A stretch of 64,000 nt of DNA from Glossina fuscipes (taxonomy: Eukaryota > Arthropoda > Insecta > Diptera > Glossinidae): assembly GCF_014805625.2 (NCBI RefSeq), contig NW_023998491.1, positions 3,787 through 67,786 of the forward strand. The letters run 5' to 3'. The number at the start of each line of letters is the position of its first letter. Within the stretch, counting starts at the first letter, position 1. The notes below the pieces were generated by a model. The model had not been told where the DNA came from. It searched no databases and saw only the letters and a list, made by a program, of their open reading frames with translations. Shown piece after piece: positions 1-13,389 of the stretch. The position numbers and the translations under genes were made by a program.

Positions 1-839
1 AAGTCCTGAAGTTCATATAAAAATAATGGATTTCTTTTTCCCCAAACTAATATTTCTGATTTTCTTGAAACTCTAAATCGATTGAAATCGATTGTTCGTC
101 TAGGCATTCGCTTTGATGTAAACATTTTCCTGGCCGCAAAAATAAAACTATTGCCTTCAAGTAGAGACAGAAATATTAGAAACTCTGGCACGCAAGTAAC
201 TAGTTAAGGTGGGGTAAATCGATATAAGCATAGGTCTACAGTGCACGTCATTTGAAGGAATCTTTACTTTCGAGGTATTTATCTACTACACATAAGCATA
301 CATACTACACACAAGCAGACATAATAGATTATAGAAGATTAGCTTTTTTTGGTCTTTTTTAAAATAAAGATTCGGATAATTTTCTTTTTTGTTATATGTA
401 TGAACAAATGTTGTTTTCAACTAATCTTAGAGAAGCACAAAAGTCTTTACATTGTCATATTGTTTTACCCAAAAAATTCGTCCTAAAATGAATCTGGTAT
501 ACTCACGATGCCAACAATTTCATTACAGTTTTCTACTGATAGGTTTTGTCTCATGCAAACGATCTCTTTGATGGAAAAGCTCTTAATGGGCTATGTACTA
601 TAAACTGGACTCAATTTCAACATTTAGTCTCACTATGTTATTGATGTTGGACGAAGTTTATTATCAAGTCGTAATGGAGCATTAATATTCTATTTTTTTT
701 TTTTTATTAAAATTATTAATGAAAAGTTAAAGAATGAAATATCTCGTGTTTTGTGAAAATAAATTTTTAAATTAAATTAAATCAAACTAATAGGCATATA
801 ACCCGATTCCTTGTATTCCCAGTCATTCGCTACTGCAAG

Positions 840-1380
840 ATGAGGATAAACTCCCAACGTATATGTAACACCAAAAAGGAAGCTTCAGAGACTCTATAAG
901 GTCTATATATGCTTGATCAGTGTGAAATTCTGAGCTGATTTAGCCATGTCTGTCCGTCTCTGTGTCTATGTGGTGTGTGTTGTAGGCACTCTTCTGCTCG
1001 AAAAAATCAAGGTATCGGCTTCAAGTTACGTAGAAACATTGGAAATTTCTGCACGCAGGTTGATATTGAAGATAGTACAAATAGGTCAGAGCATAAGCAC
1101 GCAATGGAGCGTAACACAAGTCATTTTTTTTAAGAAAAATTTTTAGATTTTTCGGAAATTGTTAAAGTTTCCACATTTACGTTACGAGATACTTTACTCT
1201 GTACGTTCAAAAATTGAACCAATCGGCCGCGTCCACACAAAGTTACAAGTAATTAAATTTAATTTTTTTTTCCACTTTTTTGAGATTTATTGCTTATGTA
1301 TTTATGATAAGGCAAACAAGGGAAAACTCTTAAAACTGTGTTTTCCACTCCTCAAATGCAGAACTGCCTAAATATGGATT
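840..1380 (+). repeat. Family A dispersed repeat, partial copy
   Basis: This stretch shares an ordered series of blocks with the fuller copies at 13.4, 14.6 and 18.0 kb. The blocks are a 5' block ending near GCTTGATCAG, a TGTCTGTCCGTCT tract near 948, a block with ATTGGAAATTTCTGCACGCAG and a block resembling GAGCGTAACAC. The 3' half, with its hairpin, is missing. It has no credible coding capacity. Confidence 0.6.
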
Positions 1381-4300
1381 AATTTTAAAAGGAATATGGT
1401 AGATACCAGGATTATTATTATTTTTTTTTATTAATATCAGCGATATCGGTATCAAATAGAAGAACTTGGAGAGTAGAAGGCGAAAAGCGTAGTGGGTAGA
1501 TGGGCAGGCGAGATTCGGATTACGTCGACTATAATTTTTTCACTTGTTTTCATTATTTTGCTTCATTTCATTTGCCTACCAATTCTGTTGACCTTATAAA
1601 AGATAAGCTAACTGCGATTCCCTGAGTTGAAAAATTTTCTAATAAATAATTGTTATTAACATAATAGTAATTGTTTAACAGCATTGATGTAGACGTACTT
1701 TGGCACTTGTAAAATTTTATTATTTAAACGAAATGAGAGTTTTGAGAATTTATTAATCAGAAAAATCATTACGAAGTAAGTCCTTTTTATTACATTTTAA
1801 TAGAGAAGTTATAGTCAGTCACAGTTTATAACGAATCATTTCGTACAAATTAATTATTTATTATCTTTTGTCATTTATATTGAAATTGCAAAAAATTAAT
1901 TGCTTCCCATCAAAAGCGTATAAAAATGTATTGTAAATATAACGTGCTATGTAAGCGTAAGCAACTAGGCTCCCAAGTGCGGAATAATGTAAGCAATGCT
2001 GCCAGCCTATGCGTGAGTATTGTAAATGAGTAGTCTATTCTAGGGCTATAGCATAGCCCTATCATATAAATTCTATTTGTAATCACCTCGGACGTAAAGC
2101 ACATGACTAACATAACATATTCAAGAGCAGAATGGAAAAAAGTCTATGCATAACGTTAATTGTCAACAAATCTATGAACCGAGTTTTATGATTTTTAAAA
2201 AGTATAAGGCTGAAGTGTCGAAGCCGGCGTAAAGATGCAAGCAAGGGCTTGTAAGGATATCCTTATTATATTTCCTGTAATTATGATTACACCTGTACGT
2301 TATCCGAATACCGACATAGTTAACCATTTTCTCCCATTAAAGCATAGCCACAATACACACATACATTTAGATAAGTTTTTAATTTATATATTTTCCGTTA
2401 TATGATTTGGTGGGATTTGGAAGACAAGTTAATCCACTTAAAACTGAGTAAGTAAACTATATTTAAAATATAAAAATCATATGCAAAATTGTCTGAGATT
2501 TTTCATTAAAAAGCATATTAACAAAATCGAAACGCTACAGATGCTTGTTGGTTTTCCTATATATTCTCTACGAACTGGTAGCAAGCATCAATAATAAAAA
2601 CCTGATTAGATCAATACCATGCTTATTGCATCACATGTGCAATGCAATAATAAACGACATAATATCAGATAGAGGCTCACTGGAGAGAATTGAAAATAGA
2701 GACCGCTTTACTGCACTTTCGATATAACAGAAATTATTTTTTATCAATTGTTTCAAAAAAAAAAAATATTTGAAAAATATTTCTTTTCAACTCACAAATT
2801 TTATCCTGTTTTCAAAAAAGTTTGGTATTTCCCAGTAACACTTTTTACTATTTTCAAAATATTTTTTATTTTTTTTTTTCAAAAATAATTTTTTGTGTTT
2901 TATCTTTTATTTCTTGAGTATTTATGTTTAAGTGAATTTTTGGTAGAAAACTGTTTACAATGAGTGCTTAAAACGTACTGATTCTTTCGAATTAAAGAAA
3001 TCTAACTTTGTTAGTTTTTAATGAGCCCTCCCCGAAAGCTTACAACGAAACAAATCGTTATACAGAGCTTCAATTCTGAGCTGCTCAGAGCTAGTTAGTT
3101 AGAGCGCATACAACGATATAAATTTTAAATAACATTTTTGGTAAAATCAACTCGATTTATACAGTGATGGGCAAAATTGTAAAACGAACATTTTTATGAA
3201 TGAAAATAAAAAGAATTTCCTTTCACGCCGTGAAGTGAAAGATGTAAAAAATGAGAAGAAATTGTACAAAATGGGAGGATTTCATTTGACTTATTTGCTT
3301 TGATTCTAATGAATCAGTGTCCGCCTAAACTAACAACGGACATTATGCGCACTGTTGCACTTTCAGTTCAAGAATAAATTTTTCTGCGAATTTTTACCAA
3401 AACATATACCGGGAGCATTGTAGACAGAGGAACGTGAAGGCAATAAAAAAGGGCCATTGATAAGATAAGTGACTGCTTAAAATGATTTCACTTCATATAT
3501 AACTTGAGAGTGAAACGGAATATCCTCGAACCTCATATGCGAAACTGACCCAAAAGACCCGATTCTAAAGATTGATCCATCTTTGATGAAACTTTTATTA
3601 GAAATTTTAGATTTTTATTTATTTATTTACTAAAGCTACAAACCTAATGAATATCCATAAAGAAGAACAAAGCCAATGTGTCAAGACGCCAAGGTGCCTT
3701 CTCAACCTTCATCCATGGTAAATAATTATCTACATATATATGTATAGGCCCACAACTGGCACAAATCTTCTTTTGAAGAACGTTTATCTGAAAAGGAAAT
3801 GTGCGCATTAAACTCGTTAAAGTTTCCCGAAGAAACGTTGAACGGCGAAAAAGTTCAAGTTCGTACGGCACGAAGATAATGTGTAGAAAGGCGAGACGGA
3901 GCGTGTAAAAATAATTGACTGAATAAAAGTGAGGAACCAACACCCCTCTCCCTTTATTGGCTTAAACACGAAGGTCATTCCTAACATGCCGCCTGTTTTC
4001 TCACGCACCGGCAAGTCAATTAATTTTAAGCGTTTTTCATAAGGCGAAAGAGGTATGGACATACCCCATGGCAGTCCACGCAAGCCAAAAAGGAGGAACT
4101 CTTCCGATACTGGTTATCGGAGAAGAAGAGCTTGGAGCCCATAACAAATAAATAAATGGGAGAAGACAAACACACATTGAATAACGACAGATGCAGCCAC
4201 CTTTACCGATATTCTAGTACTATGCAGATACTAACACGGGCGTTACAGATATGAAAATCTCAAGAATTTATTAATTCATTCGCAAGTAATTGAGTTTTGA

Positions 4301-5154
4301 AAATGATTCACCCTTGTATATAAAACGAAAATGATCGAGACTTCGTAGGTGTGTGTCTACGATGAGGGTGCTTGACGCCTTGTCATTGAGTCGACTAATC
4401 GTCGATGAAGTCTTTGGAATTTCTGCGGAACACTGACACATTTTTTCTTATAATATCACAAACGCAAGAGAACATTCGCCAAAAAGCATTTGGAGAAGGC
4501 TGTATACAGGAAGAAGTTCGGTGTATAATCCAGCAAGGAAAAACCAATCCACAGTTGCGGATCGTTGTTGGAGTCGAACAAAGTTGAAGCTTTTTGAAAG
4601 AGATTGACTAGGTCCGATAAAAACTGAGATACTTACTACAATAGCTTACAAAAGAGATCGTGGTCTAAGTTGGATGTGGCGCTGCCTAAGATAACTCTTT
4701 GTATTTGATGGGATGAATATTTCACGTTGTTCTGCTAATACAGCTAAAGCGATTAAAGGTGAAATGTCTAGTTTTGGACCATTTGATCAGCAACTGATGC
4801 AGTTTTAATTGGGAGGACTTAACCGGCAAGTTTTGATTTATAGCTTGGGCTTTGTTCCTTCTAACCATTCCCTGGAGAACGTTGTTAATGCTGTAAGATA
4901 GATTTGCAAAAAGTTTTGGAAACGTCTTCTGGTTTGGTTTTCGCCTGGAAATTTCAAAAGACCTATGGTGATGGAATAGTGTCATCACTAGAAAATGGCG
5001 TAAGGTTATCGATAAAAATGGTATACATTATTCTATTGATTCTATTAATACTTTTTGTCTTATATTCAATGGTTCATCGCAGTGTAAACGGACCTCATTA
5101 TGGAAGCGCTGTTAATGAATCGTCAATATTTTGAAGTGCAGAAAAGTGGTGAAT

Positions 5155-5525
5155 ATGGTTGGAAACTATCACGGTAACAGTGTTTCGCGGTCCACCATTA
5201 ACTACCCTACACCATCCCGCAATTACTCATATAATAAATTTTCTAAATAAGGTGTAATATGGAAATTGGTCGGAAAAACGGTGCGATCCGGACCATATGG
5301 GTGTACCAAATTGCACAAAAATGTATCAAAAATTGCGATCTGAAAATAAAAAAGAATAAGACGGACAGACGGACAGACAAGCGTAGATCGACCAAAAAAG
5401 TGTTTCTGGATCGACTGGTATATTAAGCGGTGATCGCATATCAAGACCTTCTATACATTACATACATATGCACAAATTTAATGCACTTTAGTACGGTGTA
5501 GGTGTGGATTATAAAAATGTGAAGT
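5155..5525 (-). repeat. Family B dispersed repeat
   Basis: Read on the plus strand, the copy starts around CTACCCTACACCATC, passes a GACGGACAGACGGACAGAC tract (5361-5379), and ends in a block reading like TATACATTACATACATATGCACAAATTTAATGCAC and GTGTAGG. The same block order recurs at 18.8, 33.1, 34.7, 44.2, 45.4, 49.6 and 63.5 kb in this orientation, and at 29.3, 52.1, 52.5 and 57.2 kb inverted. Copies are about 250-600 bp, divergent and non-coding. Confidence 0.65.
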
Positions 5526-6305
5526 GTAAATACATAACATATGATATGTAATACTATAGTGCACAGTGTAAAACGCAACGATTATTGCAAAATGCTTGGG
5601 AATATTTGGCCCACCATCGGAGGCAAAGCAAGAAATTAATATTTATTTTTACTCGTCATTGTTTGCTTGAACTTTGCGATACTAATAACACATAGTATGT
5701 GTTTATATTATAGTGTTTATCCAAGCAATCGTGTTTTATACTAAACTTTTTTTTCGCATGCATGCATGCATATGTGTTTGTGTTTGTATGAATCTAGCCT
5801 AACGGCATCCCCAAGTATTTACAGCCATATAAACCTTGCTCTGCGATCGTTTTGTCTCTTGGCATTTAAAATATTCTCTTCTGTGTGCTTTAATGAAGTT
5901 CAATAGGTTAAGATGCGAGAGTAAGAAAGAAAGTGAGGGAGCGAGCGATTAAATGGAGAGTAAGAAACACTTTAAACAAATTTATAAACAAAGCTCATAA
6001 AAAGCGTATGAAATTTTATTCAGTTTTTTTTTCGAAAACAAAGTAATTAATTGTTTCTTTTTTTTTTTTCTTTTTTGGTTGAATAGGTTGTGTGGGGGCA
6101 TTTCTATTAATATTATTTGGGTAATCATGCCGTTGCGTAAATATAAAATTATTCCTGCATTAGTTTTGGTTTGTTTTTTTTCCCACCAAAGAAACAGAAG
6201 AAAATCGTTTACCTTGAACTTGTTTTTGCATAATTTCATAATTTATACTTAAAAACAGGCAAAATGAGAAGATTATAAAAAATTTTACAACGATTCCAAA
6301 ACGAA

Positions 6306-7150
6306 AACAAGTAAGAAAATTAAATTCAATCGGGACCGAATCTCTTATACCAGTCACCGTTTACCCTGACAAATGTGGAGTGAACGCAGTTTATTTTTCC
6401 TATTTTCAAAATAAAAGTTTATGCCGTAGAGACATGTGGGCGTTGTAGGCGTGTCCTTCGAAAAGTTCAGGTCAATTCCAAATCCTTTTGCAAATTTGTA
6501 GGCGATATCTTCATTTTCGCTAAAGGGGGAACGTTTACCACAAACATACAGACGAACAGGCGGACATGTGTAGGTGCATTGAAGATTTGAAGTTGGCTCG
6601 AATTTGTTTACTTTATGGGATTTTTGAAACTTGTTTCTGCGCTTTATAAAGATATTGAAGAAATAGTTAAATTTTGAGACCCCATAATATTGCTTAGACA
6701 TGATCAATTTTTTCCGTTTTTGTGCACAAAAATAGCTACAGCATCGCCCTTTAAGATATGCGTTGAAATTTTTGTACATTTATTTGCATTGTTTATGAGA
6801 AAAAAACCTATTTTTTATTCCCTATGAAACAAAGAGGTATTCTGAGTTTACATGATGCGGTGGGCTTGTCCTTCGACTTAGCTCATATCCAATACCCATA
6901 TGCGTGCAAAAACTGTCAATGTTTCTGCCAAATTTGAAATTGCTAGCTTTATTTTTGGGGAATGGTGGCAACAGATACAACACAGACGGACATGCGGACA
7001 GACGGACATGCTTAAATCGACTTAGACTTGAATGCTGACTTACTATCTTACTATACTTTCTGTAGTCCCTGATGCTTCCTTCTGGGCGTTACAAACGCTT
7101 TGACAAAATGCATATACCCCCCATCCTTCCGTAATGGGTATAATTATGGA
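6306..7150 (-). repeat. Family A dispersed repeat, near full length
   Basis: This is an inverted copy of the element described at 13.4 kb. It begins on the plus strand with ACAAGTAAGAAAATT followed by a hairpin remnant (TCGGGACCGA) and TCTTATACC. It has two GACGGACA-type tracts near 6545 and 6990, and ends at CCTTCCGTAATGGGTATAA. Both diagnostic ends are present, so this is one of the most complete copies. The 141-codon open frame inside it is an artefact of the repeat. Confidence 0.7.
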
Positions 7151-8461
7151 ATTAAATTTGAAATAGTTAAAGTAAAGAATAACCGTAAAGGTCATCTGCA
7201 GGAAAGCGTTAATTAGTACTTTTTCTTTTGCATTTTCAAGTCAGTTAATAATAGTTTTAAAAGATATTTATTTATTTATTCTTTTTTTGTTTTTTTTTTT
7301 TTTATGTCTTTCTGCTACTATTACTCATGTCCATAATGCCTGGCCGATGACTACTAGTAAACGTCGTTACGGCGTCATTGCTTATCCGATTACATGCCTA
7401 CATAAAATTTAATTACAGTTTAGAAAATATAAATATTTTTAGTTTAATCATAAAATCCCATTTTATGTGACCAATGGTTATATATTATTTAAAGTACAAG
7501 ATGACGTTTTATTTAGCTACAAAAAGCAAAAAAAAAAAAAAAATAAAAAATAACCAACCATATCACACGCATTCAAGTGCTGTAAAAAGGCGTTAAAACA
7601 TGTATGTAGAGATGTTTTTCTTTTTCGTTTTTTGTTTTTTCACTCACTCATTTAATTTGTTCACAAATAACCGTTATTAACTTAAATGATGAAACTTGTT
7701 AGTAAAGCAACATGTTGCACGGCATTTATAAACTGTGAGTAGATACTTGTTGCTTTTCCCTCCAAAAAAAAAAAAAAAAAAAAAAAAAACGAAGCAAAAT
7801 CCTCCCCCTTGCTATATAGGCTTTAAACTTTGCTTTTGTTTTTTTTTCTTTTTTTTTTTCATATATGTCTCTTCGAAAGGACATTTGTAATCTTATCTTG
7901 TGTCTCTGTGTAGACAAGGATATAAAAGCACTGGTTCGGTTTAATAAATTTCGCAAACGTTTCAACGCTTTATTACCGGCAACAAGTACGGTTAAGAGCG
8001 ATTTCCTCTTATATTAGTGCCGGGAATGCAAAAGGATGTGAATTTGCTTTGCTACAAAATAAGGAAATAATTTTATTAAAATAAAAAAAAGGAAAAATTT
8101 CTCAAATTTGAATAAATTGTTTTTTTTTCGCTGCTTTTTAAACTAACGAAATAGTATAAATTATTTCTAATGAAAATTTTGGATTAAAAAAATCTAGTCG
8201 TTCCACCTCTGCAACAAGGTAAGTGTGAATTTACTTAATAAGATGTAAAGTTTCTCCTCACTAAATTTGGTTCTACTGGCTGCGGGTGAATTACGCAACT
8301 CTTATTTAAAATAGAATACAAAATTTCTATTGTTGTTTATGAGCAGTGAGCAAAAAACCCGCTTTCGAGAACAAAAGTGGACGGTAAACTCGGAGTTGCA
8401 ATCGAATTAATGCCCATAACTTCATTTATGCGACCGCAAGTGCGTTTACCGTAGGTAATTG

Positions 8462-8490
8462 TCAGACAGACAGACAGACAGACAGACAGA
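8462..8490. repeat. (GACA)n microsatellite in a family A fragment
   Basis: About seven GACA units follow a block (GCGACCGCAAGTGCGTTTACC) resembling the reverse complement of the family A sequence next to its GTCY tract. The tract is therefore probably an expanded proto-microsatellite inside an old inverted copy spanning roughly 8340-8495. Another inverted fragment, with TTTTGCGGTCGAGAGAATG, lies at about 8755-8960. Confidence 0.6.
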
Positions 8491-9461
8491 CATATGCCTG
8501 TCATGCTTCTGGCGCATTGACGAAGAAACCAATATATCCTTATGGGCTCGCTGTTTGATCCGCATGAAGAATACATACCGTTTACAGGGTCTCCCGGGGT
8601 TTCTTTCCCAATTTTGCAGAATCACTGATAAAAGAATAAAATTACGATATTTCATAATGTTGGGCTGGCGTGGTCGAATTTTCAATTCATTTTTGTTGAT
8701 ATAGGATCGTCCAATAGGACATACGCAGAAATTTATATTGTCTTATTTGCTGTAGTTTGTGAGTAACAGGTGTTCTCAGTTTACTGTAGATATGCCGTGT
8801 AACTAATGTGGTCAATAGCAAGAGGCGTACAAGAACTTCCACAGTTTATGCTAAAATTGAAACTGAAATTTTCATTTTTGCGGTCGAGAGAATGTTTAAC
8901 ATAGAGATTACAGTTATATTGACACACAAGCAGAAAGACACTCCTTCCTGCACTGTTTAATGGGAGTAACTATCGTGAATGACTTAACCTCACAGCGCTC
9001 GTATAAGAATTAATAACCAACGGCCGCCCACACATTGCAGAGCGAGACGTACCACTTCTAAAGTAGCATAATAGGAAATAAGTGCAAGCTGTTTTCTTAC
9101 TATTTAATAAGTGGCGAGACCTATCTATTAGCTCTTTGTTAATTCCCGACTAAAATTTGGAATAACCATAGCCACCACAAAACCCAAAAAAGGCGTACCA
9201 AGTAGCTAGGCAAGAAGGCATTCATCGTGATAGTCTGCTGGGAAGCGCATTTTCATGCCAGGAGTAATTTTATCTCGGGTAACCTGACCTCCATGGGCAA
9301 CCAAAATTTCATGACTTGTCGTCCTTGTCGACTTAGGCCATGCTATACAGCTTCGGGTGTTATTTTACCGTACGCTGCCGGGGCTACGCTTACCTTTCGA
9401 CCATTCACGCATTCCGGTTGACAATTCAGTACACTATCTAACTATTGATTCCGATGAACCC

Positions 9462-9535
9462 TTCTTGGCCGAGTGGCTGAGTAGCTCTAATAAATAAGAA
9501 TGCCGCGAAAAGGCGTGGTTTTCGAAGATTCACAT
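9462..9535 (+). other. tRNA-like A-box/B-box relic
   Basis: TTGGCCGAGTGGCTGAGTAG is close to the 5' arm and A-box of type-II tRNAs (Ser/Leu). About 50 bases downstream, GTGGTTTTCGAAGATTC looks like a decayed T-arm/B-box (GGTTCGAANCC). The acceptor stem does not pair and no anticodon stem is clear, so this is at most a tRNA pseudogene or the head of a tRNA-derived SINE. It could also be chance. Confidence 0.2.
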
Positions 9536-10914
9536 TTCTCCGCTCCTCACAAGACCATTTGCAAAGCAGATGACAAGATCTGAAGTCCCATCTCCGCATT
9601 CGTCATATGCGAACGGCTAAGCACACTCAGAAGTATACTTTCAATAAAAATCCATTATTCTGATTCTGTTAGCAAAGACAATAACCAAAGTAATTGCTTA
9701 TGACAACTAGCTTAACCTCCATTCAGATAAAATAAAATTTTTTGAAAAAATCTTTCTATAATGAACACATACAACACAAACGGAACTTTTTCAAAATAGT
9801 ACACTCTAATTACGCCGCTTATTGCGGATTCCCTAAATTGGAAAAATATATCGTTCACGGTATGTTCATGCTGCGCATAGTAATCGAATGCATATAAGCT
9901 GAGTTATTCCATTATGAGTGACATCTTATACGGCAAAGTGTTGCGCAAGTCTCTTATACCCTAAATCAATTAATTATATCACAATACCATATGAAGCAAG
10001 TGCTCTGGTTGTGCTGGCTAACAATCTGTTTACAGCATGCAATGACGCCTACTATATGAAAAAATTTACATGTGCTATCTTTTCATGAAAGTGTGTTATT
10101 GAAAAATTGGTGCCTCATTAATAATATTGAAAAATTTCACAAAATCTACGCTCTTGTCATTATTTATAGTTTGATGCAAATTGATGTTGGACGGAATTGA
10201 AAATAAATCCAAAATTACTTTTTTTTAAAATAATTTACTTTGTTTTTAATGTTATATAATTAAACTTAATTATAAGTTTAATGAAATGCAGTCTTCATCA
10301 ATTCTAAACAAAGAAACTGAGCGGCAGAGAGAAAGCTGCAGTGATTTTTGTTTTTCCTTTCGCTCTTTCGAAACATTGTTTTTAAGAAAGATACTTAAGA
10401 CTAATTTGTTTCTACTTGAGGGGAAAAAGTAATTTTTAATATTTATTTGTTTCGCTTCTTGTATATCCATCACCACTAACGCGTGATATTCATTTTATCA
10501 AAACGTTTGTAAAAACGAGAAAGACACTTTTGGACGCTTCTCGATAATATCAAATTCTGAATAGATTTCCATCCAAATTATTGTCCACCTGGATGGTATT
10601 CAAAAAAAAAAAAAAATTATCAAAATTTCCACATTTCTTCTATGGGTTAATCTATTGCTGAATGAAAAAAATATATAAAAAAAAAGTTCGTTGTTGACAT
10701 GGTTCGTCATTCTTTCCTCACGGATCATGACGTTTAGGAGGCATTCACTGAACAATTGATGATTATACTTGATTTTTTTCGCATCTAGACAACCTCCCTA
10801 CGAAGCACTTACTCTTTGTGCTTCGACAAAGCACTTAAATACTAATCCGTACTTTTCGAAAAAATGAAAAATGCGACTCTGTGTAGGACTATTTCAACTA
10901 TTCTATTTATTTTT

Positions 10915-11062
10915 ACCAAATTCGAAGTTCAAACCATCGCTCTCTCAAGTTACGAAGTTCGAAGTTCAAATACATTCCAACAAGTGGTCGCTCTCTCAAG
11001 TTAGTAAATTCGAAGTTCAAACCATCGCTTTCTCAAGTTACCAAATTCGAAGTTCAAACTTT
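10915..11062 (+). repeat. Short minisatellite, about 40-50 bp units
   Basis: Three to four imperfect units each contain AAATTCGAAGTTCAAA, then ACCATCGCTCTCTCAAGTTA or a variant. One unit has an insertion (TACATTCCAACAAGTGGTCG). The open frame across it reflects the tandem repetition rather than a gene. Confidence 0.7.
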
Positions 11063-11939
11063 ACTATAATCGGTATAAACAAGTCCGTAAAATATATTTA
11101 GAAACACAGATGTTCACGTTAATGTTACCTCCAATTAAAAATTGAAACAGCAATTGCCAGTACCTTATAGAAACATTTTAATAATTTTCATTAAACTTAT
11201 TTCAATACTTTCAATGGCACTTCAATATTTAATTATTATTATTTTTTAATAAAACTGCTAATAATAAATAGAAAAAATTTGCTAAGGGGAAAGTTTGCAA
11301 TTTAGGTAAAAATTTTATATGGCTTCGTTGCTAAGAAATTACTCGTTACTCCGTAAAATAGCGAAGTTTTCATCGTTTTGTTGTTGTGGAATCGATGCAA
11401 ATGCATCCAAGAAAGGGCATGCAAACTAGCTGATGCATCGTATATCTCACTCAAAAATCTTAGCCACCGCTGCTCCTCAGTTTTTTTGTCTTGTTTCGCG
11501 GACCCCTACATTTCCTTGCTTGTCGGCTGAAGCAGTATTCGGGTCAATAAAGAGGCAATGTGAAAGGTACCTTTCCCGCAGACAGTATTTTACGGAAAAT
11601 TTACGTATCACCCTAAACGATTTGATAATAACTTTGCATGCATTTGAGCCGATTGTCGAGACTTTTTCGGTAAACTGTCAGGTTTCGAACCAAACAATCG
11701 TATTCTGCCACACATACATCTGTACATACGTACAAATACAATATTCAACAAACAACAATTTTCTGTGTACTGTAAAGTATTTTCCAAGAGGCTTGGTGTA
11801 CCTGTAATAATCTCAACTACAAAAGTCAAAAGGCAATGGATGAAGTCTCTCATCCTGATTAATTCAAAATCTTATTCCCTCCTGAGCGTGACTCCTCTGG
11901 CGATCGTGAACATCGTCGCTGTATACTTCCAACTTAATT

Positions 11940-12290
11940 TTACTACCGCTTTCCTCGGTTTGGAAAACAGAAGTATTCTCGGTTTACGTGATTTGGCCTA
12001 TTTTCAATACCAACCTGCGTGCAAGGACTTCCAATATTTCTATCAAATTTGAAGTCGATATCTTCATTTTTTCGAGCAGGAGAATGTCAAGAACGCCTCA
12101 CCACACAGACCCATAGACGGACAGACTTATCTTAATCAATTCAGAATTTAATGCTGATCAATTATATATATATACATATATAATTGATTATATATATATA
12201 TACAGGGTCTTTGAAATTTATTTTCGGATGCTGCAAATATTATAATAAAATGAGTAGACCCTTCATCCTTCCGTAGTGGACATGAAAATA
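11940..12290 (-). repeat. Family A dispersed repeat, 5'-half copy with (TA)n
   Basis: Reverse-complement matches to family A run from a block resembling ATTTGGCCTATTTTCAATACCAA through GACGGACAGAC (12117-12127) and TCAATTCAGAATTTAATGCTGATCA to CCTTCATCCTTCCGTAGTGG. A (TA)n expansion at about 12163-12202 sits inside the copy. Repeats carrying both (TA)n and (GTCY)n are a known feature of dipteran mini-me/DINE-like elements. Confidence 0.6.
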
Positions 12291-13389
12291 GATGCTGTGA
12301 TAATGAAATGCAATTGTTAAGTAACGATACCTTTAAATAGTTTTGGTAGAATACCCAAGTCGGCAACGTCTCTGCAACTGTCTAATTGCACATTTCTAAA
12401 ATGTCGTAGGGAAAGTGACAAACAAATGGTGCTCTATGACCTTAAGATTTTGGCTCTCTCTGCTACCTTACCAAAAGAGATTTATCCTTTTTAGCCTTGC
12501 ATGAGCGCAAGTTTATACTTCTTAGTTAAGCTAATAAATGGTATTATTGATTCGCCGACTTTATTAGGCTTTCCTTACCATTGTTGTAGAAATTTTATTT
12601 GCTGAAAGCTCACTCAAAACCTTTGCAAAAATCACCTCACTATGAATGTCATGTCTACGTCGTATTTAAATTAACATTTAATGTTTAATACTTTAATAAT
12701 CCCCTAATTAAACCCAGGGTTGTTTTCAATAAAAACTAGGTTAGTAAGTTAATAAATTTAACCTTCAGTTAACACTAAGTCTATATCACGACTTTCAGTT
12801 ATACTGTAACAGATCCAATTTTAACGTAAGGTGTTTTGTAGTTAACTATTAACTGGCAAAAATAATCAGCTGGTAAAACCAATCATAATCTTAGTAAAGT
12901 GAAATAAAAAAAATTGAGGGAAATTACTTGCGACGTGCAAAAAAATCCGTCACGATATGTGCAAAGTTAATCAAAATAATTTAACTAACAGTTATAAAAT
13001 TACATTTTATTGAAAAACCAATTATTTAACTTCCAGCGAAGAAGGGCGTCCTCTCACTACAACTTCAATTGCAAACATCTCAAATTTCATACCCTACAAC
13101 AAGCAAAATGCGAAATATTTACACGTCTTTTACTTCGTAAAGCGGTAAACAAATAAATCTCCGAACTCTCTTTAAAAGAAAAGAATTCTTACTCTCTAGC
13201 AAAGAGTTAAAGAGGAGTAAATCTTGGTTAAAAAAAAAAACAATTTCATAAAGTCATTTATTTGTAAAAAGAAAGTCTTTTATGTACGATTCTTACAATT
13301 TAAAATTGCGAATTAAATGAGAATTTCGTCTAAGCAAAAGAAAAACATATTTCACTGTGTATAGCATTGTTGTGTGTGAGTATATTTTT

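Noticed and set aside
6354..6779. 141-codon minus-strand frame
   Set aside because: It lies wholly inside a family A repeat, and the same segments in other copies are broken by stops.
8462..8490. Regular (GACA) repeats considered as a CRISPR-like array
   Set aside because: Four-base units without spacers in a eukaryotic genome; simply a microsatellite.
11433..11807. 124-codon plus-strand frame
   Set aside because: No family recognised, overlapped by frames on both strands, no splice or promoter support. Probably chance.
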